Source: ZC4RG42 sp003242425 | GTDB taxonomy: Bacteria; Pseudomonadota; Gammaproteobacteria; Burkholderiales; SG8-39 | NCBI GenBank assembly: GCA_937907425.1 | Contig: CALCIE010000065.1 | Location: 1-64,000, forward strand | Length of the DNA: 64,000 bases | Reading direction: 5' to 3' | Part shown: in pieces, positions 1 through 9,083 of the stretch | How positions within the stretch are numbered: position 1 is the stretch's first letter | Layout: every line of letters starts with the position of its first letter | Program-made: the position numbers and the translations under genes | Notes under the pieces: model-generated | Databases searched by the model: none | What the model was told of the DNA's origin: nothing | Seen by the model: only the letters and a program-made list of their open reading frames with translations

Positions 1-37
1 GCCCGTCTACGCAGCGTGACGGGAAGGCGTAAAACGT

Positions 38-76
38 AAGGGAACGGCCGCGCAAGCCGCCGTTCCCTTCGTTTTT
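38..76 (+). terminator. Rho-independent terminator upstream of mshC
   Basis: An 11-bp perfect stem (38-48 with 59-69) with a 10-base loop is followed by a run of five T at 72-76. It would end transcription coming from the left edge, probably from the major MSHA pilin gene, which in these clusters is expressed far above the minor pilins. The mshC start codon is only seven bases after the T-run, so mshC must be read from read-through transcripts. Confidence 0.85.
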
Positions 77-82
77 CCGAGC

Positions 83-541
83 ATGAGCCCGCCCTTGCGC
101 CAGGCACGCGGCTTCACGCTGACGGAGCTGGTGGCGGTCATGGTGGTGGCGGTCATCATTGCGGTGTTCACAGTCACCGTCTTCGACCGCCGCAGCTTCG
201 ATGCCGCCGGCTTTGCCGACGAAGTCCGCGCCCAGTTGGCCTACGCCCAGAAAGTGGCCGTCGGCGCGCGCCGCATCGTCACCGCGACCGTCTCGGGAAA
301 CACCGTCGCATTGACGATGTGCACTGGTTTCCCGGTTTGCGGCAGCACCGTTCCGGTCGCCTCGCCTCAGGGCGAGTCCGATTTCGTGCGCCAGGCGCCC
401 GGCGGCGTGAGCATCGGTCCGGACGCGGTGTTGAGCTTCGATCCGCTCGGCGAGCCCAGCGCCGGCGCGCTGTTCACCGTCAGCGGTGGCGGCAGCGCGC
501 ACCATGTCATCGTCGAAGCGGGCACCGGCTATGTGCACTAA
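83..541 (+). CDS. mshC: MSHA minor pilin MshC (GspH-like prepilin)
   Basis: Minor type IV pilin-like protein of the MSHA pilus, expected to be cleaved and methylated by the prepilin peptidase and to sit at the tip or prime assembly. Residues 1-10 are a short basic leader ending in Gly10; Phe11 to Glu15 (FTLTE) is the processing motif with the conserved Glu at +5. A hydrophobic helix runs to about residue 30, then a GspH-like globular part. 152 residues fits the family. It is the first of C-D-O-P-Q, which is why mshC is chosen over a generic fimT. No good ribosome binding site is visible because the upstream terminator occupies that space. The prepilin call is firm; the letter rests on gene order. 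Confidence 0.85.
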   Translation: MSPPLRQARGFTLTELVAVMVVAVIIAVFTVTVFDRRSFDAAGFADEVRAQLAYAQKVAVGARRIVTATVSGNTVALTMCTGFPVCGSTVPVASPQGESDFVRQAPGGVSIGPDAVLSFDPLGEPSAGALFTVSGGGSAHHVIVEAGTGYVH

Positions 542-992
542 GCCTTTCCGGCGGCTGCGCGGCTTCACGCTTCCCGAACTGCTGCTGCTCATCGTCGTGC
601 TCGCGGTCGGGCTGGGCGGCATCCTGGCCGTGTACCTCGTCACGACCAGACACAGCGCCGACCCGATGGTGCAGAAACAGGCCATGGCGATCGCGGAGTC
701 CATGCTGGAAGAAGTGCTGGCGCATCCGTATCAGGTGATCGGCACGCCGCCCGCCACGAAGGATCAGACCACCCGGGCCGCTTTCGACGACATACGGGAC
801 TACGACGGCTTCCACACCGACGGCGTGTATCGCTACGAGGACGCCACGCCGATCGCGGGCCTGGAAGCCTACAGCGTCGATGTCACCGTCGCGCCCGGCA
901 TGTTCACCGTCCCGTCCTTGGCGGTGACCGTCAGCGTGACGGGACCGCAAAACGTCAGCTATGCGCTTACGGGATACAAGTTCGATTACTGA
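531..992 (+). CDS. mshD: MSHA minor pilin MshD
   Basis: Type IV prepilin of 153 residues. Leader of 11 residues ending in Gly11, then FTLPE with Glu at +5 and a hydrophobic helix (LLLLIVVLAVGLGGILAVYL). The conserved segment after the helix (AMAIAESMLEEVLAHPY) is the MshD/PilV-like heptad region that packs in the pilus core. The ATG at 531 is chosen, giving an 11-base overlap with mshC, because a start farther upstream would add a non-leader extension before the processing motif. The overlap suggests translational coupling to mshC. Role: minor pilin of the MSHA pilus, in the inner membrane before assembly. Confidence 0.85.
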   Translation: MCTKPFRRLRGFTLPELLLLIVVLAVGLGGILAVYLVTTRHSADPMVQKQAMAIAESMLEEVLAHPYQVIGTPPATKDQTTRAAFDDIRDYDGFHTDGVYRYEDATPIAGLEAYSVDVTVAPGMFTVPSLAVTVSVTGPQNVSYALTGYKFDY

Positions 993-1902
993 ACCCGGCA
1001 CGGCGGCCGTCCTCCGTGCGCGACGCCAGCACGGGGTGACGCTCATCGAACTTGTGGTCGTCATCGGTGTGCTGGCGATCACCGCCACGGTGGCGGCCGT
1101 GGCGCTTCGCGGCCCGATACAGGCTTATGCCGACATCAACCGCCGCGCCGAGCTCACCAATATCGCGGACACCGCCCTGCGCAGGATGGCGCGTGACATC
1201 CGGCTGGCGCTGCCGAACAGCATCCGCGTGAACGGCAGCAACATCGAAATGCTGCTCACCAAAACCGGCGGCCGCTACCGTGAACAGCCCAACGGATCGG
1301 GCCAGGGCGATGTGCTCGATTTCGCGCAGCCCGACACGGCCTTCGACACGCTCGGCCCCTTGAGCAACGCACCCTCACCCGTTACCGCCGGCGACATCCT
1401 GGTGGTGTATAACGTCTATGCCGATCCGGCCATCCCGAGCGCGAACGCCTATACGTACAACAGCAACCATTGCGGCACGCCGAGCTCGCCCAGCTGCAAC
1501 ACCGCGCTCATCACCGGCACGGGCGCCGGCGCGTTGCCGAACGAAACGCGCATCAATTTCCAGGCGCGGCAGTTCCCCTACGCCTCGCCGGGCAACCGCT
1601 TCCATGTCATCGAAAGCAGCCCGGTCAGCTACGAATGCCTGCCCGGCCCCCTGGATGCGCAAGGCAACGCGACAGGCACGCTGAAACGCATCACCGGCTA
1701 TCCCATCGCGCTTGCGCAGCCGACCGGAAGCGCCTTCGGCACCGCGTCCCTGCTCGCGAACTACGTGGCCGACTGCCAGATCACCTACAGCCCGCTGGTG
1801 CTGACGCAGAGCCTGGGCCTCGTTTCGATGACGCTGAAGCTCACGCGCGGCGGCGAATCGGTCTCGCTCTACCATGAAGTCCATGTCACGAACATTCCCT
1901 GA
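961..1902 (+). CDS. mshO: MSHA minor pilin MshO
   Basis: Large minor prepilin (313 residues) of the PilW/GspJ type. The leader is long (25 residues, ending Gly25) before VTLIE with Glu at +5, then a hydrophobic helix and a segment (NRRAELTNIADTALRRMARDIRLALPNS) highly typical of MshO. The globular part contains several cysteines (near residues 174-180, 220 and 263) that may form disulphides. No alternative ATG or GTG exists nearer the processing site, so the start overlapping mshD by 32 bases is retained. It lies between mshD and mshP in one run of overlapping genes. Confidence 0.87.
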   Translation: MRLRDTSSITEPGTAAVLRARRQHGVTLIELVVVIGVLAITATVAAVALRGPIQAYADINRRAELTNIADTALRRMARDIRLALPNSIRVNGSNIEMLLTKTGGRYREQPNGSGQGDVLDFAQPDTAFDTLGPLSNAPSPVTAGDILVVYNVYADPAIPSANAYTYNSNHCGTPSSPSCNTALITGTGAGALPNETRINFQARQFPYASPGNRFHVIESSPVSYECLPGPLDAQGNATGTLKRITGYPIALAQPTGSAFGTASLLANYVADCQITYSPLVLTQSLGLVSMTLKLTRGGESVSLYHEVHVTNIP

Positions 1903-2323
1903 AGCCCTGCCCGGCGCGGGACGCGGTTTTGCCGCCGTCACGGCCGTGTTCATCCTCGTCGTGCTCGGTGCGCTGGGCGCGGCGCTCGTGACGATCTCGA
2001 GCGGACAGCACCGCGGCATGGCCTTCGACGCGCTCGGCATCCAGGCATTCCAGGCGGCGCGTACCGGTATCGACCGCGGCGCCTACCAGGCGATCAACGG
2101 CGGCTGCGGCAGCGTGACGCCCGGCTTCACACTCGGGCAGTTCACGGTCAATGTGCAATGCAGTGCGAGCGCGCACGAGGAAGCGTCGCAATCGGTGACG
2201 ATCTACGAGATCGTCGCCACGGCCTGCAACCGCACCGCGTGCCCCGCCGCAGCCGACGGCGTCAGCTACGTCGAACGCCAGTTGCGTGCGACCGTGACCG
2301 ATACCGCCGCGGGAGGTCTGTGA
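1874..2323 (+). CDS. mshP: MSHA minor pilin-like protein MshP
   Basis: 149-residue PilX-like minor pilin of the MSHA system. Leader ends at Gly18; the mature N-terminus begins FAAVTAVFILVVLGALGAAL, which lacks the usual Glu at +5, as is common for MshP/PilX/GspK-class tip pilins. The following stretch (HRGMAFDALGIQAFQAARTGIDRGAYQAI) is the characteristic MshP signature. It overlaps mshO by 29 bases and its TGA overlaps the mshQ ATG (TGATG), so the two are probably coupled. Absence of Glu5 suggests a tip position (known for GspK; inferred here). Confidence 0.85.
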   Translation: MKSMSRTFPEALPGAGRGFAAVTAVFILVVLGALGAALVTISSGQHRGMAFDALGIQAFQAARTGIDRGAYQAINGGCGSVTPGFTLGQFTVNVQCSASAHEEASQSVTIYEIVATACNRTACPAAADGVSYVERQLRATVTDTAAGGL

Positions 2324-5300
2324 TGCGGCGGCAATGGCTCATGATCGCGCTGAGACTGATCCTGATCGCGCTGGCACTCGTGTCGCTGCACGCCCACGCC
2401 GACGTTCAGTTCCGCGCCGCCGCGCAGGCCTTCGCCCCCGGGGGCACAGGCACGTTCACGACGAACATCACGTACGTAGGCAGCGGCTCCCGGAGCTCCA
2501 CGCAAAACGGCAAGCAGGTCACACCGACGCTGCCTGCTCACGTCGCCGGCGATCTGCTGATCTGTACGGTCACCTCCCGCAAACCGCAGGCGCTTTCCAT
2601 CTCGGATCCGCAGGACTGGACCGAAATCTACTCGCTCAGCCAGGGAGAATTGCGTGCCGCGGCGTACTACCGGATCGCCACCTCTTCGGGAACGCCCACC
2701 CCCACCATCACCAAATCGGGCAACGACAACACCAGCATGGTGGCGCGCTGTTCGGCCTACCGGGGCGTGGACCCCGATAATCCGCTCGACGTGTCCTATG
2801 CGGCATATGCCGGCCCGAGCGGCAACATCATCCGCAGCGGCAGCCTGACCCCGCAGACCGTAGGCGTGATGCTGCTGTTCGCCGCGCATATGGATGCGCA
2901 GACGAATCCCGAGACCTTTCCCGGCTGGAACACGGCCTTTACCGAAACGCCTTCCGGCACCAACATCTTCCTCGGCCTTTACCACCGGCCGTGGGGAGAT
3001 ACGCCGACCGGCACCTTCATGCTGAACACCTCCAACAGCGGCAGGAGCTACGGCGTCCTCATCGCGTTGCGTCCCCAGACGCCGACTACTTACGACCTGC
3101 CCACCCTGACCGTCCCCACTCCTGCCGGCACGCTCCCGAACGATGTGATGATCGCGGCCATCGCAGTCATGTCCGATTCGCCCACGATCGTGGCCAACCT
3201 CAGCATCACGGCGCCGGCGGGGTGGACGCAGATCCGCGAGGTCTATCAGAACAACCAGGACGGCGACAACGAGCGGCGGCACAGCCGGCTGATCACCTAT
3301 TACCGCGTGGCCGGACCTTCGGAACCGGCGGGATATACGTGGGAGTTTTCCGATCCGCACGACGGCGTCGTGGGCGGTATCGTCTCGTTCAGCGGGGTGG
3401 ATACCACCAACCCCATCGGCCCGCACGACGGGCAGCCCACGCCCAGGAGCCAGGACCATCTCGCGCTGGGTCTCAATCTCAGCGTGCCCAATGTCATGAT
3501 GGTGACGGCCTTCGAGTTCGCCAACTCGAGGACGTGGCAGCCCTATACGGGTTGGATCAACAATCCGCAGGAAGCCGTGGATGTCGCCTCGCACGGCAAC
3601 AGCGCCAACGGCATTTCCATGGCGATCTATTACGAACTGCAACCCAAGGCCGGTTTCACGGGCACGCGTACCGCACGCGCGAGCAGCAACAGCAACGCCG
3701 ACCAGGGCGCCACGCAGTCCATCGCCCTGATGCCGATTCCCGAATTCACGCCCGGCCAGCCCGGACCGGTGCAAACGGAACTCGGCCATTGCGTACCGCT
3801 CAGCGGCGGCGGCGTGGTCAACACCTACTACCCTGGCACGGCGAGCGTTGCGCAGGGCGCGACCTCCATACCGGTCGGCACGCCGACCGGCGCGGCGGAG
3901 CCGATCGCGCCCGGCGACATGCTGCTGGTGATCCAGATGCAGGATACCGATATCAGTGCCCAGACCGCCGACAATCAGTCTTCACGAACCAACAGCAACT
4001 ACGGTCAGACCGCCGATCTGCGCAACGCGGGCCGCTATGAATACGTGATCGCCGCGAGCGCCATCGTCAACGGTGTCGTCCATCTCGAAACGCCGATCAC
4101 GACGCCGGGCGGTTTCACGCACGCCGACGCCACCAGCACCACGGGCCAGCGGCGTTTCCAGGTGATCCGCGTCCCCACGTTCAGCAGCGGGATGCTGGTC
4201 AACGGCCTGACCGCACAACCCTGGAACGGCTCGACCGGCGGCGTGCTGGCCGTCGACGTATACGGCACGCTCGATTTGAACGACGCGTATGCCACCGTGA
4301 ACGGTTTGGGTTTCCGCGGCGGCGGCTCGCGCAAACTTGGCGGCTCCTCCAATACCAGCTACAACGATTACTGGAACCTCTCCACCCGCAACGCGCACGG
4401 CGGCAAAGCCGAAGGCGTGGCCGGCACGCCGCGTTTCGTCTATACGCACGACGGCCAGCGTCTCGACCTTGGGACGGAAGGTTATCCGGGCGGCAGTACG
4501 GCGCGCGGCGCACCGGCCAACGCCGGGGGCGGCGGCTCGGACGGCAACCCGCAAAACAACAACCACAACACCGGCGGCGGCGGTGGCGGCAATGCCGGCG
4601 CCGGGGGCCGCGGCGGGAACTCGTACAGCAGCAACCGCGACACAGGCGGCATAGGCGGACGTGCGCTTTCACCCAACGCGGCCCGCCTTTTCATGGGCGG
4701 TGGCGGTGGCGGCGGCACCAACGACAACGGCTCGACGTTCATCAACGGCGCACAGGGCAGCGACGACGGCCAGGCGAGCAGCGGCGCGCCCGGCGGCGGC
4801 ATCATCATGATCCGCGCCGGCGCCGTCAGCGGCAGCGGCTATCTGCTGGCGCGCGGCATGGACGGCAATTCCACGCCACGCATCGACGGCAGCGGCGGCG
4901 GCGGCGCGGGCGGATCGGTGCTGGTCTATGCCGCGAGCGGCGGTCTCGCAGGCCTGACGATCGACGTACGCGGCGGCAGCGGCGGCAGCAATCAGGACAA
5001 CTCGCCGCACGGCCCCGGCGGCGGCGGAGGCGGCGGTTATGCCGCCAGCTCAGGCTTGGCGGCGCTCTACCGCGTCGACGGCGGCGCGCCCGGTACGACC
5101 GCTTACGGCAGCACGAACTACGGCGCGCAAGCCGGCAGCGCCGGCCACTGGATGAGCGCGTTGACGCTCCAGGACATCCCCGGCGCGACACCGCGCAGCT
5201 GCGTGGTGCTGCAAGGCTTCGAGATCGTCACCGGCGGCGCGAACGCCAGCACCTGCGCGCCCAAGCACATCACCATCCGGGCAATCGACGGCAACGGCAA

Positions 5301-7398
5301 CGTGGTGACCGACTACACCGGCACGGTGCTGATCTCGACCTCGACGAACCGCGGCGATTGGTCCGTCGTGTCTGCCCAGGGGACGTTCGACAACGGTGCC
5401 GCCAACGACGGCAAAGCCACGTACACCTTCGTCGCGGGTGACAACGGCGAAATCGTGCTCGCGCTGAGCAACGCGCATGCGGACGACCTCACCGTCTCCG
5501 TCGAGGATTCGGTGATCGGCAATGCCAGCCTCTCGACGTCCTCGACCATACAGTTCCGCGACAATGCCTTCGTCATCACCGTGACCGATCCGCTCGGCGA
5601 CGTGCCGGTCGCGGGACGGCCGCATACCCTGCAGGTCGCCATCGTCCGCCGCGACCCCTCGAACAACAATCAGTGCGGCACCCTGCCCTACAGCGGCAAT
5701 CTCAGTCTGAAAGCCTGGCTGACGGCAGGGGGCAGTCATCCGGGCGGTGCCGTCGCGCCGACGCTCGACGTGTCTTCGCCGGAGCCGCTGCCGTTCGCCC
5801 AGCCCGCAAACACGAATGTGACGCTGAGCTTCACGAACGGCGTGGCGAACTTCGAACTGTGGACCGCCGATGTGGGCCAGTACGCCCTCAATCTGCTGGA
5901 CGGCAGCAGGCAGCTCGCGAGCGGCATGGATATCGCCGGCAACTCGCCGCAGTTCACCGTGCGGCCCTTCGCTTTCCATGTCCAGGTGCCGGGCAATCCC
6001 AGTCCGCCATCCACCGGCCCGAACGATCCGCTCTTCACCGCCGCGGGCGAGGATTTCCAGGCCGTAGTCCGCGCCGTGCTCTGGCAGGCGGGCGACGACG
6101 CGGACAATGACGGCCATCCGGATGCCAACGCGAATCTCGCGGACAACGGGACGACGCCCGCCTATGCCTGGAACACCGTCTTGAGCGCCGATACCGCGCC
6201 GGGCACGTTCTGGCCGGTAGCAGGCAGAGCCGGCACAGTCGGCAACGGCGTGGCACCGGCCAACGCCTTCATCGGCGGCTCCGCCACGCCTACCACCTTG
6301 CGCTACAGCGAGGTGGGCAGCTTCACCTTGCGCGCCGCGGCCCAGAATTATCTGGGCGCCGCCGGCGCCGACATCGGCGACGCGGGCGGCGTAATCGTCG
6401 GCCGTTTCCGTCCCTACGAGTTCGGCGTCACGCTGAACACGCCGGCGTTCGAAACCTATTGCGGTAGCGGCGTCGCCGGTTTCACGTACGTCGGCCAGAA
6501 CTTCCGCTACGCGACCGCGCCGGAAATGACGGTGCGCGCCCTGAACAAGCAGGGCGACGTCACGGAGAACTACACCGTGGGCGGACTGAACGGCGGATGG
6601 TTCAAGCTCACGGCGACGAACCGCACCTACAGCGTGCTCACCGGAACGCTGGATCTCGGGCTGGTGCCGGCGAACGATCCGGTCATCACCATCGAGTCGG
6701 CCGGAACGGCGAAGCTCGTTTTCGACGACGGCGGCGGTATACAGTTCACGCGCACCGCTCCGGTCGCGCCCTTCGATGCCGAGATCAGCCTGGCGGTCAC
6801 GCTGACCGACAGCGACGGTACCGCCTACGCCGACAACCCGGCGCGGTTCGGAACCCCGACGCACGGCGGCGGCATCGACTTCACCCACGGCAAGGAAATG
6901 CGCTTCGGGCGCCTGCGCATCTTCAACGCGCTCGGTTCAGTCAGCGCGCCTCTCTTCGTGCCGATGCAGACGGAGTACTGGAACGGCTCGGCCTTCGTGC
7001 CGAACACGGCCGACGACTGCACGACGCTTGAGCCTTCGGACATCGCCATGGACAACTACGAGGTTTTCGCGCCGAACAGTTGTCCCACGGCCATCGTCGG
7101 CGGCCCGGTCGCTTTCTCCGGCGGCAAGGCACAGATGACCTTCAGTGCACCGGTAAACGGTTCGAACGGCAGCATCGATCTGCGGGCGAATCTCGGCACG
7201 CCTTCCGGCCAGTACTGCCCGGCGCCGAACGGCGTGCGGACGGATGCGACGAGCGCGGTGCGCGGCTATCTCAAGGGCCGCTGGAACGACGCGGAGAACG
7301 GCGCGGGCTACGACGACGATCCGGTGGCGAGGATCACGTTCGGCGTGTATGGTCCGCAGGCGCCGAAGCGGTTCATTTATTCGCGCGAGAACTATTGA
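2323..7398 (+). CDS. mshQ: MSHA biogenesis protein MshQ, giant Gly-rich surface protein
   Basis: 1691-residue secreted protein. The ATG at 2323 overlaps the mshP stop and gives a clean signal peptide (cleavage after ALVSLHAHA). Two related domains follow (roughly residues 25-260 and 265-480), each with the pattern of a P..GD/ND motif, a hydrophobic strand and a PxxWT motif, of a type seen in adhesins and phage tail proteins. Then comes a long Gly/Ser/Asn-rich section (about residues 690-930), two Ig-like segments near 985-1200, and a C-terminal DUF6701 region typical of MshQ. Probable role: MSHA pilus-associated adhesin or tip protein outside the cell. Terminal gene of the minor pilin run; followed by a 129-base gap before mshI. 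Confidence 0.85.
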   Translation: MRRQWLMIALRLILIALALVSLHAHADVQFRAAAQAFAPGGTGTFTTNITYVGSGSRSSTQNGKQVTPTLPAHVAGDLLICTVTSRKPQALSISDPQDWTEIYSLSQGELRAAAYYRIATSSGTPTPTITKSGNDNTSMVARCSAYRGVDPDNPLDVSYAAYAGPSGNIIRSGSLTPQTVGVMLLFAAHMDAQTNPETFPGWNTAFTETPSGTNIFLGLYHRPWGDTPTGTFMLNTSNSGRSYGVLIALRPQTPTTYDLPTLTVPTPAGTLPNDVMIAAIAVMSDSPTIVANLSITAPAGWTQIREVYQNNQDGDNERRHSRLITYYRVAGPSEPAGYTWEFSDPHDGVVGGIVSFSGVDTTNPIGPHDGQPTPRSQDHLALGLNLSVPNVMMVTAFEFANSRTWQPYTGWINNPQEAVDVASHGNSANGISMAIYYELQPKAGFTGTRTARASSNSNADQGATQSIALMPIPEFTPGQPGPVQTELGHCVPLSGGGVVNTYYPGTASVAQGATSIPVGTPTGAAEPIAPGDMLLVIQMQDTDISAQTADNQSSRTNSNYGQTADLRNAGRYEYVIAASAIVNGVVHLETPITTPGGFTHADATSTTGQRRFQVIRVPTFSSGMLVNGLTAQPWNGSTGGVLAVDVYGTLDLNDAYATVNGLGFRGGGSRKLGGSSNTSYNDYWNLSTRNAHGGKAEGVAGTPRFVYTHDGQRLDLGTEGYPGGSTARGAPANAGGGGSDGNPQNNNHNTGGGGGGNAGAGGRGGNSYSSNRDTGGIGGRALSPNAARLFMGGGGGGGTNDNGSTFINGAQGSDDGQASSGAPGGGIIMIRAGAVSGSGYLLARGMDGNSTPRIDGSGGGGAGGSVLVYAASGGLAGLTIDVRGGSGGSNQDNSPHGPGGGGGGGYAASSGLAALYRVDGGAPGTTAYGSTNYGAQAGSAGHWMSALTLQDIPGATPRSCVVLQGFEIVTGGANASTCAPKHITIRAIDGNGNVVTDYTGTVLISTSTNRGDWSVVSAQGTFDNGAANDGKATYTFVAGDNGEIVLALSNAHADDLTVSVEDSVIGNASLSTSSTIQFRDNAFVITVTDPLGDVPVAGRPHTLQVAIVRRDPSNNNQCGTLPYSGNLSLKAWLTAGGSHPGGAVAPTLDVSSPEPLPFAQPANTNVTLSFTNGVANFELWTADVGQYALNLLDGSRQLASGMDIAGNSPQFTVRPFAFHVQVPGNPSPPSTGPNDPLFTAAGEDFQAVVRAVLWQAGDDADNDGHPDANANLADNGTTPAYAWNTVLSADTAPGTFWPVAGRAGTVGNGVAPANAFIGGSATPTTLRYSEVGSFTLRAAAQNYLGAAGADIGDAGGVIVGRFRPYEFGVTLNTPAFETYCGSGVAGFTYVGQNFRYATAPEMTVRALNKQGDVTENYTVGGLNGGWFKLTATNRTYSVLTGTLDLGLVPANDPVITIESAGTAKLVFDDGGGIQFTRTAPVAPFDAEISLAVTLTDSDGTAYADNPARFGTPTHGGGIDFTHGKEMRFGRLRIFNALGSVSAPLFVPMQTEYWNGSAFVPNTADDCTTLEPSDIAMDNYEVFAPNSCPTAIVGGPVAFSGGKAQMTFSAPVNGSNGSIDLRANLGTPSGQYCPAPNGVRTDATSAVRGYLKGRWNDAENGAGYDDDPVARITFGVYGPQAPKRFIYSRENY

Positions 7399-7527
7399 CG
7401 ATAATTGGACAGTTCCGGGCCGGACGGAAAGGTGCCCTTGTAAGACAATTAGTTGCAAGAGAACGATAACTTGCTCGGAGGAAGGAGGCGGTCTCGATAC
7501 CGCCTCGGATGCAAATCGGGAGGGTGT
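7399..7527 (+). other. mshQ-mshI intergenic region with a hairpin
   Basis: Gap in an otherwise tightly overlapping cluster. An 8-bp stem (GAGGCGGT paired with ACCGCCTC) lies about 30 bases upstream of mshI, with no T-run. A purine-rich GGGAGGG at 7518-7524 precedes the GTG start. The gap is the most likely place for a separate promoter for the assembly genes, but no convincing -35/-10 pair was found. Confidence 0.4.
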
Positions 7528-8460
7528 GTGAGCTGGTGGCGAAAAGCCCGGCGTGAACCGGGCTGGATGGTGCTGGACGCGGCCGATGGCGAGCTGCGGG
7601 CCGTGCACGGCGAGTCGGGCAACGGACGCCCCGCCGTGCGGCAATACGCCGTCCGGGCGATCGGGGACGCGCCGAACGCCTTGCAGCAGACCGCGAAAGA
7701 GCTCGGCCTCAAGCGCTATCAATGCGCGACCCTGCTCGGCGCGGACGACTACCAGATCGTGGTGGTCGACGCGCCCAATGTGCCGCGCGACGAGCTCAAA
7801 GCCGCGATACGCTGGCGGGTCAAGGATCTCATCGACGCGCACATCGACGACGTCACGCTCGACGTGCTCGACATCCCCGTGCCGAAGGATGTGCCGGTGT
7901 GGAACCACACCATGTACGCCGTGGCGGGGCGCAACGAGGCGATCCAGTCCGTCATCAAGCGCTTCGAGGAAGCGGACATTCCTCTGTCGGTCATCGACAT
8001 CCCGGACACGGCGCAGCGCAATATCGCCGCGCTGTACGAAGACGCCGGCAGCGCGATTGCGCTGCTCTACCTGGACCGGCGGCAGGGCCTGCTCACCATC
8101 AACTACAACCGCGAGCTGTATTTCACGCGCCGCTTCGATTGTCCCTTCGAGCAGCTCGCCGGCGAGGATGAAAGACTGCGCGACGAAGCGCGCGCCCGCG
8201 TCCTGCTGGAGGCCCAGCGCTCGCTCGACCATTTCGACCGCCAGTTCCGCTCCATTCCCGTCTCACGGCTGCTCGTGGCGCCGGCACCCGCCGACACCGG
8301 CCTCACCGCCTACCTGGCGGCCGAAAGCGGCTTCGCCGTGCAGCCGGTCGATCTCAACGAAGTCATCGACTTCGGCGGCGGTCCGCTGGACGAACGGCTG
8401 CAGTGGCGCCTGTTCCACCTCATCGGCGCTTCGCTGCGCCAGGAGGTGAAGACGCTATGA
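7528..8460 (+). CDS. mshI: MSHA biogenesis protein MshI (PilM-like)
   Basis: 310-residue actin-like cytoplasmic protein of the PilM/MshI type, which with the PilN- and PilO-like proteins builds the inner-membrane alignment complex of the pilus machine. Recognisable blocks are the N-terminal SWWRKARREPGW, the segment PRDELKAAIRWRVKDLIDAHIDDVTLDVLDIP and the YxDRRQGLLTINY strand. GTG at 7528 is chosen because it has a good ribosome binding site (GGGAGGG) and removes a non-homologous N-terminal stretch that an upstream TTG would add. It overlaps the next gene by four bases (ATGA). Confidence 0.85.
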   Translation: MSWWRKARREPGWMVLDAADGELRAVHGESGNGRPAVRQYAVRAIGDAPNALQQTAKELGLKRYQCATLLGADDYQIVVVDAPNVPRDELKAAIRWRVKDLIDAHIDDVTLDVLDIPVPKDVPVWNHTMYAVAGRNEAIQSVIKRFEEADIPLSVIDIPDTAQRNIAALYEDAGSAIALLYLDRRQGLLTINYNRELYFTRRFDCPFEQLAGEDERLRDEARARVLLEAQRSLDHFDRQFRSIPVSRLLVAPAPADTGLTAYLAAESGFAVQPVDLNEVIDFGGGPLDERLQWRLFHLIGASLRQEVKTL

Positions 8461-9083
8461 GCCAGCAGCTCAACCTCTTCAACCCCGTCTTCCTGCGGCA
8501 GAAGAAATACTTCTCCGCCGCCGCAATGCTGCAATTGCTGGGCGTGGTGCTCGCCGCGCTTGTCGGCACTCACGGCTTCCAGCGCTGGCAGTTGAACGGC
8601 CTGGAGAAACAGCTGGCCGAGGCGCAGGCGCAGCACGCCACGGTGCAGCGGCAGCTGGCGGAATTCAAAGCCGCTCAGGCCGAACCGAGCGCCGCCCTGC
8701 AGGAGGAACTGCTGCGCATCGAGGCGCAGGTCAAGGCCCGGGAGGCTCTGCTGGCGCGCCTGGACAGCGGCGAACTCGGCAACACGGAAGGCTTTTCCCG
8801 CTACCTCACCGCCCTCGCCCGCCAGAACGTGCCCGGCGTATGGCTGACGGGCTTCCTGGCCACCGGCAGCGAGGGACCGAAGATCATCGAAGGCCGCATG
8901 CTCGAACCCGATCTCCTGCCGGCCTACCTGCGCGCGCTCAACAAGGAGGAAGCTCTGCGCGGCCACGGCTTCGCCGCCGTACAGCTCACGGCACGCGAGG
9001 AAAAGCGGGCGGATGCAGGCGAAGCGCGTTACGTCGAATTCACGCTCGGTGCGACGCAGACCGTCAAAGGAGCAGACCGATGA
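8457..9083 (+). CDS. PilN-like MSHA assembly protein (MshI2 type)
   Basis: 208-residue bitopic inner-membrane protein: short cytoplasmic N-terminus starting MSQQLNLFNP, one membrane helix at about residues 22-42, a coiled coil rich in Gln/Ala/Glu (about 45-105) and a small ferredoxin-like periplasmic domain. The motif (Q)LNLFNP near the start is the segment by which PilN binds PilM, so it is expected to bind the preceding MshI. The start at 8457 overlaps the mshI stop and is preceded by AGGAGGT. Its stop overlaps mshJ, so these genes are translated as a coupled set. Confidence 0.82.
   Translation: MSQQLNLFNPVFLRQKKYFSAAAMLQLLGVVLAALVGTHGFQRWQLNGLEKQLAEAQAQHATVQRQLAEFKAAQAEPSAALQEELLRIEAQVKAREALLARLDSGELGNTEGFSRYLTALARQNVPGVWLTGFLATGSEGPKIIEGRMLEPDLLPAYLRALNKEEALRGHGFAAVQLTAREEKRADAGEARYVEFTLGATQTVKGADR

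Noticed and set aside
1..39. End of the upstream gene
   Set aside because: Three frames end within the first 39 bases (stops at 17-19, 30-32 and 37-39). None can be chosen from so few codons, so no CDS is called.
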